DNA of 34,792 bases from Chamaesiphon polymorphus CCALA 037 (GTDB lineage: Bacteria; Cyanobacteriota; Cyanobacteriia; Cyanobacteriales; Chamaesiphonaceae): the NCBI RefSeq assembly GCF_003003845.1, contig NZ_PVWO01000010.1, positions 1 through 34,792 of the forward strand, in the 5' to 3' direction. Under the pieces are notes generated by a model that had not been told where the DNA came from, ran no database searches, and saw only the letters and a program-made list of their open reading frames with translations. A program made the position numbers and the translations under genes. This document shows, piece by piece, positions 17,611 to 25,816 of the stretch. Position 1 is the first letter of the stretch. Every line of letters begins with the position of its first letter.

Positions 17611-18519
17611 ATGGAATATTTTCGCGTTAGAAACAAGTTGTTCAATACATATCCTTCGATATTTCATCATCCAGGAAAAATCGGAGATGGAAATAGAATT
17701 ATTGGGATTGTTCAGCTTAAAAAAATGTTTTTCGATCTTATTGGAGATTCAAACAATGGCTATTTTTTGGATTACAAAGAAAAGATACGTTTGAAGATAC
17801 CAATATTTAATAGCAACAAAGTCAACGAAATTGCGAATAAGCTAACTGTTATATTCGTTAGTAATCTTAAAGAAATTGGTAGTGGCCCTAGAAGTTTTGA
17901 CTTTTTTGGTATTCCATACCGAATGCTTGGTTCACAAGTAAATGAATGGTCATCGAACGGGCTAAAACTAGAATTTTTGCATAATGAATTACCTAGTATT
18001 AAAACCAAATACTTTATGCTTCTAGATTCTAATGATACTTTTACAATTAACAATCTTATTCAAACAATCGAGATATTTGAAACATCATTCGATTGTGAAG
18101 TCCTGCTAAATGCCGGACAAAATTTGTGGCCTCATTGGAATGACGAAATGAGAGAATATAAATTATTTTGCGATCTAATAGGCGAGAAAAACAATAGTGA
18201 CCACAAATATATTAATACAGGTGCATTCATTGCAAAAACTGAATTTTATAGAGAAATGATTAAAACCTTTGATATAAATAAATCTCCATTACCTGGTGAC
18301 GATCAAGCGGCATTCTATCCTTTGTATAAACAATACTATCCTAGGATTCAACTAGATTATACGTGTAAGATATTTCAATGTGAGTTTGACGAGGAATTAG
18401 AAGTCGAATCGTCTACTATGTCCTGGTATCAAAGCAATATATTAAACAGCAAATCTCTTGTCTATCCACTACTTAAAAAACATGCTGTATGGCGGAGAAG
18501 TAAGAAGGATGTATCTTGA
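17611..18519 (+). CDS. PLOD/procollagen-type glycosyltransferase-like protein
   Basis: This 302-residue protein has the layout of the glycosyltransferase domain of lysyl hydroxylase/procollagen glycosyltransferases. The blocks are VIFVSNLKEIG, YFMLLDSNDTF (acidic metal-binding strand), a CEVLLNAGQNLWPHW segment, YINTGAFIAKTEFY, GDDQAAFYPLY and then LDYTCKIFQCEF. These match the VLFSAE...CWP...YLNSGGFIG...DDQ...IFQ order I know from LH3-like enzymes. It lies between the two GT2 paralogues and is AT-rich like them. The family assignment is from motif order only. In this locus the acceptor is more likely a glycan than a protein, though a protein acceptor is worth considering. Confidence 0.7.
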   Translation: MEYFRVRNKLFNTYPSIFHHPGKIGDGNRIIGIVQLKKMFFDLIGDSNNGYFLDYKEKIRLKIPIFNSNKVNEIANKLTVIFVSNLKEIGSGPRSFDFFGIPYRMLGSQVNEWSSNGLKLEFLHNELPSIKTKYFMLLDSNDTFTINNLIQTIEIFETSFDCEVLLNAGQNLWPHWNDEMREYKLFCDLIGEKNNSDHKYINTGAFIAKTEFYREMIKTFDINKSPLPGDDQAAFYPLYKQYYPRIQLDYTCKIFQCEFDEELEVESSTMSWYQSNILNSKSLVYPLLKKHAVWRRSKKDVS

Positions 18520-18588
18520 TATTTACCTGCCTTGAAAAATATTTTTACTACAACTTCTATAACTAACCTTTGGTAACTTGAAATAGAT

Positions 18589-19524
18589 ATGATGACTCCT
18601 AATGTAAATATTCTACTTTCCACTTATAATGGAATGCATTTTCTCTCCGAACAACTTGATAGTCTTTTGAAACAGGACTATCTAAATGTTTCTATTTATA
18701 TTCGTGATGATGGTTCGACAGATGACACATTAAATTTATTACAAGGCTATGAAAAGAGATTTTATAATATTAAACTTATTAAAGGAGAAAACATTGGCTG
18801 GAGGAAGAGCTTTTTTGAACTGATCCAAAGCTGCGGAGATAACACAGAGGAAAGCCTATTTGCATTTTGCGATCAAGATGATGTGTGGAATTCTCAAAAA
18901 ATTTCACGTGCAGTTAAGAAGATACAGCAATCTCCAGACCCTTCAATGACTCTGTATTTTTCACGTATCAGTCAAGCTACATCAAAACTAGAACCAATGT
19001 ATCTTTCATCTATTCCAAGACAGATTAATTTTGGGAATGCAGTTTGTGAACCTGCTGCTTTAGGATGTGCAACTGTTTTTGGATATGGAATCAAATACCT
19101 GTTTGCTGAAGCCAATCCTAATGACATGATAGGTCATGATTGGTGGTTATACTTAATTGCAACAGCTTTCGGGCATGTAGTCTATGATGTTGAGCCACAA
19201 ATTTTGCATCGAATACATAGTCAAAACGTCAGTACTCCAAGGGCTGGTTTGAAAAACTTAAAATTTAGAACTAAGCAACTATTTGAAGGATTATTCAGGC
19301 AGGAACAAACTTTTGATTTCATCGATCAGGCCGATAAGTTTGCTAAAACTTACAGTTATCTTTCTGTTGACAATAAAGTAATTGTAGAGGAACTTTTGCA
19401 GATGAAAAGTGCAGACAACATTTTACATCGGTTATTGTACATCTTCAGGTCTCAAATTCATTGCAATAATCTTCTTGATAGTTCATTTTTGAAATTGGCG
19501 ATATTATTTGGTACGAACTATTGA
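18589..19524 (+). CDS. Family 2 glycosyltransferase (paralogue B)
   Basis: This 311-residue GT2 enzyme is co-linear with the protein at 16646. It has VNILLSTYNG, IRDDGSTDDT, CDQDDVW (residues 94-100) and GHDWWLYLIATAFG. The two diverge most in the middle (residues about 125-160) and just after the HDWW region, which could reflect different donor or acceptor choice. The start is the first of two adjacent ATG codons. It lies 69 bp after the PLOD-like gene and 16 bp before a GT4 gene. Confidence 0.9.
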   Translation: MMTPNVNILLSTYNGMHFLSEQLDSLLKQDYLNVSIYIRDDGSTDDTLNLLQGYEKRFYNIKLIKGENIGWRKSFFELIQSCGDNTEESLFAFCDQDDVWNSQKISRAVKKIQQSPDPSMTLYFSRISQATSKLEPMYLSSIPRQINFGNAVCEPAALGCATVFGYGIKYLFAEANPNDMIGHDWWLYLIATAFGHVVYDVEPQILHRIHSQNVSTPRAGLKNLKFRTKQLFEGLFRQEQTFDFIDQADKFAKTYSYLSVDNKVIVEELLQMKSADNILHRLLYIFRSQIHCNNLLDSSFLKLAILFGTNY

Positions 19525-19540
19525 TATTTAGTAAATAATC

Positions 19541-20779
19541 ATGAAAATATTACACCTGAGTTCCTTTGATTTGTCGGGTGGAGCAGCTCGGTCTAGCTAT
19601 CGAATCCATCAGGGATTACAGGCATCTGGAATTACATCCCAAATGCTCGTTCAATTTAAATCTGGTACTGACCAGTCAGTAATCATGGCAGAAGGAAAGG
19701 TGCAGGCAAGAGCGCGATCTTTTTGTAATGGTTTAGCTCTGAAGAGTTACTCTCAATGTCAATCGATGTTTTCTCCACAGTGGTTTCCTGATGGGGTAGC
19801 TGCTAAAGTTGCTCGGATCGACCCAGATCTAGTGAATCTCAATTGGGTCTGTAATGGCTATCTTCAGGTTGAAACACTAACAAAACTGAAAAAGCCGTTG
19901 GTGTGGACGCTTCAGGATATGTGGGCATTTACTGGTGGATGTCATTACACTTTGGGATGCGATCTCTACAAAGTATCTTGTGGTAGTTGCCCACAACTAC
20001 AAAGCGATCGAGAGGCAGACCTGTCGAGATCGGTCTGGCAACGCAAAGCCAAAGCTTGGCAGAATCTGAACCTAACTGTGGTTGCCCCTAGTGAGTGGAT
20101 GGCAGAGTGTGCTAGATCCTCCTCCCTATTTCGAGATGTGCGGATTGAAGTCATTCCGTTTGGATTGGATACTAATATTTTTAAGCCGATCGATCCTCGC
20201 AGTGCCAGAGAGTTACTAGATTTACCACAAGATAAACAACTGATTTTGTTTGGGGCGATCGATGCAACTGGAGATACTCGCAAAGGATTTCATTTACTAC
20301 AAACTGCGCTGAAGCAACTCAGTCAGGATGGTTGGAGAGATCGGCTCGAACTGGTTGTCTTCGGTTCTTCCAAGCCAGAGAAACCCCTCGATCTAGGCTT
20401 TCCGATCCATTATTTAGGTAAATTGCAAGACGATTTGTCTTTGCGAGTTGCCTATGCGGCGGCTGATGTAATGATAGCCCCCTCGATCGAAGAAGCTTTT
20501 GGGCAAACGGCTTCGGAGTCTCTCGCTTGTGGTACACCCGTTGTTGTCTTTACCAATACTGGCTTGGCGGATATCGTAGATCGCCAGCAAAATGGTTATG
20601 TTGCTGACTACTGTGACACTCAAGATCTAGCGAGGGGGATCGCTTGGGTATTGGAGGACTCAGAGCGACATCAACGCTTGCGTGTTGCTGCCCGTCACAA
20701 GGCAGAACGCGAATATGCGATGGACGTGCAAGCACATCGATACCTATCGTTGTTTCACAAAATTCTCGATCGACCCTAG
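19541..20779 (+). CDS. Family 4 glycosyltransferase (WcaC-like)
   Basis: This 412-residue GT-B enzyme begins MKILHLSSFDLSGGAARSSYRIHQGL, a typical opening for colanic-acid WcaC-like GT4 enzymes. It has LNWVCNGYL, VWTLQDMWAFTGGCHY, a Cys-rich CHYTLGCDLYKVSCGSCPQ stretch, LFGAIDATGDTRKGFHLL, and the C-terminal retaining-GT motif SIEEAFGQTASESLACGTPVV (donor-binding Glu pair). Base composition returns to the CGATCG-rich style here, marking the end of the AT-rich block. Confidence 0.92.
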   Translation: MKILHLSSFDLSGGAARSSYRIHQGLQASGITSQMLVQFKSGTDQSVIMAEGKVQARARSFCNGLALKSYSQCQSMFSPQWFPDGVAAKVARIDPDLVNLNWVCNGYLQVETLTKLKKPLVWTLQDMWAFTGGCHYTLGCDLYKVSCGSCPQLQSDREADLSRSVWQRKAKAWQNLNLTVVAPSEWMAECARSSSLFRDVRIEVIPFGLDTNIFKPIDPRSARELLDLPQDKQLILFGAIDATGDTRKGFHLLQTALKQLSQDGWRDRLELVVFGSSKPEKPLDLGFPIHYLGKLQDDLSLRVAYAAADVMIAPSIEEAFGQTASESLACGTPVVVFTNTGLADIVDRQQNGYVADYCDTQDLARGIAWVLEDSERHQRLRVAARHKAEREYAMDVQAHRYLSLFHKILDRP

Positions 20780-20812
20780 CCCGATTTTAGTCATGCTTGG
20801 ATCGATCGGGTG

Positions 20813-21805
20813 ATGTCTGATGACTGCTGCGATCCTACAACATCAATAACTCGATTTCAGAACCCAAAAGTTTTCTGCCCCAATACGATGATTATGTCAA
20901 AACAATCTTCCATTGATAACATGAAATCTATTTGTTTTTATTGTAGCTATTTCACAGGGATAAACTTACCCTATTATGTTAAATGTTATTTATTAGAATT
21001 GACGAGGCATTTTAATGAATTGGTTCTCTTGACTAATAAAAAGGAAATGAGTGTAATAGATTTAACATTTCTCGATCAGCATACAATCCAATGGATGCCA
21101 TGTGAAAACAAAGGATTTGATTTTGGTATGTGGTACAAAGCATTTGAAAAATATCCGATCGAAGACTATCAACAAGTCGGATTGATGAATGATTCTTGCA
21201 TACTTTTCAGGAGTTTGGATCGGGTGTTTGCCACGATCGATAAAAGTGGTTGGGACTATTGTGGGATTTTAGATTCGATCGAGCTGGGGTATCATCCACA
21301 ATCATATTTTATTGTTATTAGTCAAAAGGCTATTAGTCTTGTCGGAAAATATTTTAAGCAAAATGGAATAATAGAAGATTTTGAGAATGTAATCACAACA
21401 TATGAAATTGGCCTCTCCAAATACCTTGTCGAACATAATTGCCAAATAGGAGCAGTTTACAATTACACAGATTTTGCTTGCAATCTCAATTGTTCTTTTC
21501 ATAAAATCAAAGAATTAATAAAAGCAGGCTTTCCACTGATAAAGAAGAAAATCATTTCCCGAAATTATAGACGTTCGGAAATCGAAAATCTTGCTTCAGT
21601 CGGTTTTGATTTTCGTGCTAAAAATTATCTGAACCTGATTGAAAATTGCAACAAGAATAGTTTGCTGATAGATATGCCACTTTTGAAAAATGATTTTAAT
21701 GATAAATTGATTAATCTAAAATTGTTTTTTCGGATACCATTCTGGTCAACATATTTTAAGATCAGAGCAATGGCTGCCAATTTTTATCATAAATTCATCA
21801 AATGA
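20813..21805 (+). CDS. RgpF-like rhamnan synthesis / glycosyltransferase protein
   Basis: About 330 residues. The conserved part starts at MKSICFYCSYF (ATG 20921). It shows ENKGFDFGMWYKAF, VGLMNDSCI and GWDYCGILDS, followed by PQSYFIVISQKAI, the pattern of the RgpF family involved in rhamnose-glucose polysaccharide synthesis. The start is uncertain. A GTG at 20810 directly precedes the ATG used here, and ATGs at 20888 and 20921 would remove an unconserved leader of 25-36 residues; none has a clear Shine-Dalgarno. It is predicted to act in the cytoplasm on the polysaccharide repeat unit. Confidence 0.78.
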   Translation: MSDDCCDPTTSITRFQNPKVFCPNTMIMSKQSSIDNMKSICFYCSYFTGINLPYYVKCYLLELTRHFNELVLLTNKKEMSVIDLTFLDQHTIQWMPCENKGFDFGMWYKAFEKYPIEDYQQVGLMNDSCILFRSLDRVFATIDKSGWDYCGILDSIELGYHPQSYFIVISQKAISLVGKYFKQNGIIEDFENVITTYEIGLSKYLVEHNCQIGAVYNYTDFACNLNCSFHKIKELIKAGFPLIKKKIISRNYRRSEIENLASVGFDFRAKNYLNLIENCNKNSLLIDMPLLKNDFNDKLINLKLFFRIPFWSTYFKIRAMAANFYHKFIK

Positions 21806-21866
21806 TTTTGCCACTTGCAAGTATTTGGACTTGTTTTTGGATGGTTGTACAAACGATACAAAATTT

Positions 21867-23156
21867 ATGATTTTCACAAAAAAAAGTCTAGAGAGATTTC
21901 CCAGGCTGATGCTATTTGACATGGATCTTGGCGGTCATCATGGTAGCTACATTCAGCACTTAATCGAATATTGGTACAAACAGGAGCTACGTGGCAGCCT
22001 GGAGATCGTTGTTCGACCAGAATTTCTTCAAATCCATAGTGACCCTGTAAAATTAGCCGCTGAGTATCAACTCTCCAACATCCAATTTACAGTCATTACT
22101 CAGGATGAAGCCAAAACTCTAAATGCGGGAAGATCGAGTCTCGATCGATTCACTCGCAATTTTCAGCGGTGGAAGTTATTTTGCAAGTATGCCACTCAGT
22201 GTAAAGCAACCCATGCTCTCCATCTATATTTCGACACCTGTGAGCTACCGTTAGCATTTGGAATTGGTGCGCCATGTCCATTTTCTGGTATCTATTTCAG
22301 ACCCACATTTCATTATGGGGAATTTGAGGGCTACACACCATCCTGGCAAGATCGGCTCCAGCAATTCAAAGAAAAAATCATCCTTACTCGGGTATTGCAG
22401 CATCCTCAACTGACAACCCTATTTTGTCTCGATCCATTTGCTGTTAAACAATTCGATCGATTTCACACTCAGGTTAACGTTGTTCACTTAGCCGATCCCG
22501 TCCAACTTGAGGATCGATCTGGGATCGCCCCCGCACAACTGCAATCTCAATTGGGAATTGCCCCCAATCGCCAAATCTTGCTGCTGTTTGGCGCACTGAG
22601 CAGACGGAAAGGGATTGATGAGTTGCTCGATGCCATTTCGCTATTACCTACCGATATGTGTAGCCAGATCTGCTTGCTGCTGGTTGGTGGTACTAATGCG
22701 GTAGAACAAGCGCGAATTCAAGCTCAAGTTGCCCAAGTCTGCCAAACGCATCCAGTTCAAATCGTAGAACACTACGATTTTGTCCCTGAAGACCATGTTT
22801 CGGTTTACTTTCAACTGGCAGATATCGTCCTGACTCCCTATCAGCGGCACGTCGGGATGAGTGGCATTCTGCTGTTAGCTGCGGTAGCAGGTAAGCCTGT
22901 CTTGAGTTCTGATTATGGTTTGATGGGAGAACTGGTGCGACGTTATCAATTGGGTTTAGCGGTGGATACAACCTCACCAATCGAGATTGCCAAGGCACTG
23001 TCTCGCTGCTTAGTAGATATACCAGCAACATTGGGCGATCGATCCCAGATGCAGATATTTGTCGAACAAAACTCGATCGATCGATATGCCAGCACTATTT
23101 TTCAAAATTTAGATCGCCAGATCGATCGTACCTCTATCGAAATTGGAGCAAAATAA
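21867..23156 (+). CDS. Family 4 glycosyltransferase
   Basis: This GT-B enzyme has MLFDMDLGGHHGSYIQHLIEYW near the N-terminus, LLLFGALSRRKGIDELLDAI in the linker/C-domain and HVGMSGILLLAAVAGKPVLSSDYG near the donor site. The latter lacks the usual E-x7-E pair, so donor contacts differ from standard GT4 members. I chose the ATG at 21867; TTG 21825 extends it upstream and ATG 21909 is a shorter option starting at the conserved segment. Its stop lies one base before the ATG of the next gene (23158). Confidence 0.85.
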   Translation: MIFTKKSLERFPRLMLFDMDLGGHHGSYIQHLIEYWYKQELRGSLEIVVRPEFLQIHSDPVKLAAEYQLSNIQFTVITQDEAKTLNAGRSSLDRFTRNFQRWKLFCKYATQCKATHALHLYFDTCELPLAFGIGAPCPFSGIYFRPTFHYGEFEGYTPSWQDRLQQFKEKIILTRVLQHPQLTTLFCLDPFAVKQFDRFHTQVNVVHLADPVQLEDRSGIAPAQLQSQLGIAPNRQILLLFGALSRRKGIDELLDAISLLPTDMCSQICLLLVGGTNAVEQARIQAQVAQVCQTHPVQIVEHYDFVPEDHVSVYFQLADIVLTPYQRHVGMSGILLLAAVAGKPVLSSDYGLMGELVRRYQLGLAVDTTSPIEIAKALSRCLVDIPATLGDRSQMQIFVEQNSIDRYASTIFQNLDRQIDRTSIEIGAK

Positions 23157-23157
23157 G

Positions 23158-24249
23158 ATGTTAGAACAAATTTTACAAATTATTCCCACACCGCCTAACA
23201 ATTCTGATGGCATCGGCGATTATGCCCTACTCTTAGCCACTCAATTCCGTAAAGATTTCCAGATCGATACCCAGTTTTTGGTTTTTCGGAATGACGTTGA
23301 GGTCGCACCATCTGTCGATGGATTTCCGATCGCCGTATTGTCAGACTATCGATCGGAAGTTTTCTGCGCTGCTATCCCCAAAAGTGTGGGAGCAATTATC
23401 GTTCATTTTAGTGCTTATCCTTATTTCAATACTAGCTTGAAAGGTACTTTTGGTGTTGATACGCCCTTCTGGTTGCCAGATGCCTTGCAATCGACGATCG
23501 AATCTCATCAATTAAAACTAATTGTGATGTTTCATGAATTGTCCAAATTGCATTGGAAACAATTTTATGTATTCGATCTTCTCAATCCAATCCACAGCAT
23601 CGTCTCTCGTCAGATCGCCAAGATGGCCGATCTAGTTTTGACTAGTAGCAGTAAGTACCAATCGATATTGTCCGAATGGATCGGAGCATCTGTTACCAAA
23701 ATTTCAATTTTTTCTAACATGGGCGAGCCTAATTTAGTCTTACCATTAGCAGCGCGTCAACGGCGATTGATTGTGTTTGGTGGCTCGGCTCGCGTTCGGA
23801 TTTATCAAAATCATTTACCCGCGATTATTAAAACTTGTATGTTATTGGAGATTGAAGAAATTTGTGATATTGGACCGCCGCTAGATTTGTCAGCTATCGC
23901 GACTGAAGAGATCGAGTTAGTAGAGATGGGCTTTCGCTCTCAGGCTGAAATTGGCCAATTACTATCAACTGCAATTGCAGGTTGTCTCGATTATTCTCCC
24001 TTTCCTGGTAGCTTGGGTAAGTCTAGTGTCTTTGCTGCTTACTGTGCCTATGGCTTATTACCGATTTTAACAGGAGATAATAATGCACAACAAGATGGTT
24101 TATATGTAAACAAGCATTATTTAATGTCAAACGAGCGAGCGAGCGACTTGAAGATCGATGAAGTTCAAAAAATTGTTAATAATGCTCGCGAATGGTATCA
24201 AAATCATACGATTGCGGAGACAGCCAAAATATTTTATGCCTGTCTTTAA
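23158..24249 (+). CDS. GT-B type glycosyltransferase-like protein, divergent
   Basis: About 363 residues. The start is ATG 23158, supported by GGAG nine bases upstream (23145-23148) and better than an in-frame TTG at 23143 that overlaps the previous gene. The N-terminus (IIPTPPNNSDGIGDYALLLATQ) with its DGIGDY signature, IIVHFSAYPYF, LIVMFHELSK and ADLVLTSSSKY are typical of the acceptor domain of GT1/GT4-like enzymes. The C-terminal half (IVFGGSARVRIYQ, then SPFPGSLGKSSVFAAYCAYGLLPIL) follows the donor domain loosely and lacks the usual Glu pair. It may be an active but divergent transferase or a partner subunit of the neighbouring GT4. Confidence 0.75.
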   Translation: MLEQILQIIPTPPNNSDGIGDYALLLATQFRKDFQIDTQFLVFRNDVEVAPSVDGFPIAVLSDYRSEVFCAAIPKSVGAIIVHFSAYPYFNTSLKGTFGVDTPFWLPDALQSTIESHQLKLIVMFHELSKLHWKQFYVFDLLNPIHSIVSRQIAKMADLVLTSSSKYQSILSEWIGASVTKISIFSNMGEPNLVLPLAARQRRLIVFGGSARVRIYQNHLPAIIKTCMLLEIEEICDIGPPLDLSAIATEEIELVEMGFRSQAEIGQLLSTAIAGCLDYSPFPGSLGKSSVFAAYCAYGLLPILTGDNNAQQDGLYVNKHYLMSNERASDLKIDEVQKIVNNAREWYQNHTIAETAKIFYACL

Positions 24250-24353
24250 ATTGTCGATTGGTATATTTTGAAGAAATCTAATCATAAAACAAAGTACATT
24301 TTTGCAAGCTAAAACATCTAGCAATTAATAGCAATCATTTAAAAGGACAACTC

Positions 24354-24733
24354 ATGAAAAAATCATAAATAAGATAGTTAAAAACGTTTTAAAATCCATG
24401 AATATTGAGGTAAAGACATTAGATTCAATTTATCCTCAATTGGAGCAAGATCTGGGTATTGATTGTAATCTGCTAGTTAAATTAGATACCAAAGGATTCG
24501 ATCTAGAAGTGCTAGCAAGCGGCAAGATAACTTTGAGTAAGGCACTCTGCTCTCAAGTTGAAGTCTCATTCGTGCCGATATATCAAAACGTACCGAGCTA
24601 TCATGCCGTGCTGCAAAAATTTGAAGAATTAGGATTTTATGTGACAAATTTCTTTCCCAATATGGGTAGCGATCGAGGTCTGGCAGCAATCGACTTTGAT
24701 TGCTTCATGGTTTCTAAAAATCATATTATTTAG
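24354..24733 (+). pseudogene. FkbM-type methyltransferase remnant (internal deletion plus frameshift)
   Basis: The intact piece, 24398-24733 (111 residues), matches the C-terminal third of FkbM methyltransferases: VKTLDSIYPQL, LLVKLDTKGFDLEVLASG, VEVSFVPIYQ and LGFYVTNFFP. The SAM-binding region is absent. Upstream, AAAAGGA followed by ATG at 24354 starts a frame that stops after four codons. Adding a single A to the six-A run (24357-24362) joins this start to the fragment (MKKIINKIVKNVLKSMNIEVK). The gene therefore looks like an FkbM methyltransferase that lost its middle in frame and then lost one A. It is not expected to be a working enzyme. Confidence 0.72.
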
Positions 24734-24793
24734 CAATAGTTCGATTAGATAAAATTAGATTGTAATCTTGTAAAAAATATTAAGATATAAAAA

Positions 24794-25792
24794 ATGGCTA
24801 TTCCAATCGCGTTTATTATGTGTACTGAAGGCGGACAGCTCGAACGAGAGTCGCTGCTGATGGTTGAAAGCTTTCGCAAGTACACTGGCAGCTATCAAAA
24901 TGCGCCAATTTATAGTTTTCAGGTACGAGAACGTAACGATGTTTCGCCAGAAACTATCGATCGGCTCAAAGCCATGAATGTCGAACATCAAAAAGTCGTT
25001 CTCAATACTAAATATCCTAACTATCCTTTAGCCAATAAGCCCTTACTCTGTGCTTATGTAGAACAAACTATCGATGCAGAGCTGCTCGTTTTTCTAGATA
25101 GCGATCTAGTCTTCTTTTCAGAACCAACAGAATTTTTATTACCACCAGAATATGATGTTGGTATTCGCCCTGAACATCATCAAATGATCGGTTCGGCAGG
25201 TTCCTCAGATCCTAATGATGAGTATTGGATACGCCTTTATAGTATTGCTGGAGTCAAAGATATCGATCGATTTGTGACGACGACAGTAGACCAGAAAAAA
25301 ATTCGAGCTTTTTGGAATTCTGGGGTAGTTGTAGTTAGAAGAAATAAGGGCATTTTCACGGCATGGCAGCAGACGATCGAGCAACTTTTAGAAGAAGGTA
25401 CTTCGATAACAACAGAAAATTGGTACTACGAGCAATCAGCTCTATCTGCTACTATTTGTGCGATAACCGATCGGATCTGGCATTTTTCTCCTGGCTATAA
25501 TTACCCAATCCACTCTCACAATCAGCTAATAAACACAGAGCGTCGTCAAAATTTTGATGAGATTGTCTGTATTCACGATCATTTTTTCCGTTCGCGACCC
25601 GAAGCATATCGCGAACGTACTTGGGTTAAAACTCTCAAAATCATGAAAGATTTCGATCTGCGATCTGATAAATATCTGTGGCTGTATAGCTATCTTCAAG
25701 AGCATAATCCCAAGCAAAACCCAGCTCAATCATTTTTGGAAACGATTTTATTTTTGCCGATGATTAAGTATTTTTTGACTCAAAAAAAGTAA
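24794..25792 (+). CDS. GT-A type glycosyltransferase-like protein (GT8-like, DxD)
   Basis: This 332-residue protein has IAFIMCTEGGQLERESLLMVESF at the start, VFLDSDLVFF (DSD at residues 102-104, a metal/nucleotide-sugar site), AFWNSGVVVVRRN and ENWYYEQSALSATI, then HFSPGYNYPIHSHN. This order is typical of nucleotide-diphospho-sugar transferases of the GT8-like superfamily. No signal peptide or membrane span is evident, so it is probably cytoplasmic. It follows the FkbM remnant by 60 bp and precedes a GT4 gene by 24 bp. Donor and acceptor are unknown. Confidence 0.82.
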   Translation: MAIPIAFIMCTEGGQLERESLLMVESFRKYTGSYQNAPIYSFQVRERNDVSPETIDRLKAMNVEHQKVVLNTKYPNYPLANKPLLCAYVEQTIDAELLVFLDSDLVFFSEPTEFLLPPEYDVGIRPEHHQMIGSAGSSDPNDEYWIRLYSIAGVKDIDRFVTTTVDQKKIRAFWNSGVVVVRRNKGIFTAWQQTIEQLLEEGTSITTENWYYEQSALSATICAITDRIWHFSPGYNYPIHSHNQLINTERRQNFDEIVCIHDHFFRSRPEAYRERTWVKTLKIMKDFDLRSDKYLWLYSYLQEHNPKQNPAQSFLETILFLPMIKYFLTQKK

Positions 25793-25816
25793 AATGATTT
25801 TATTTTTTTATTTGTA

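Noticed and set aside
21825-21866. TTG-started N-terminal extension of the GT4 gene
   Set aside because: ATG codons at 21867 and 21909 lie closer to the conserved MLFDMDLGG segment, and the extension has no conserved content.
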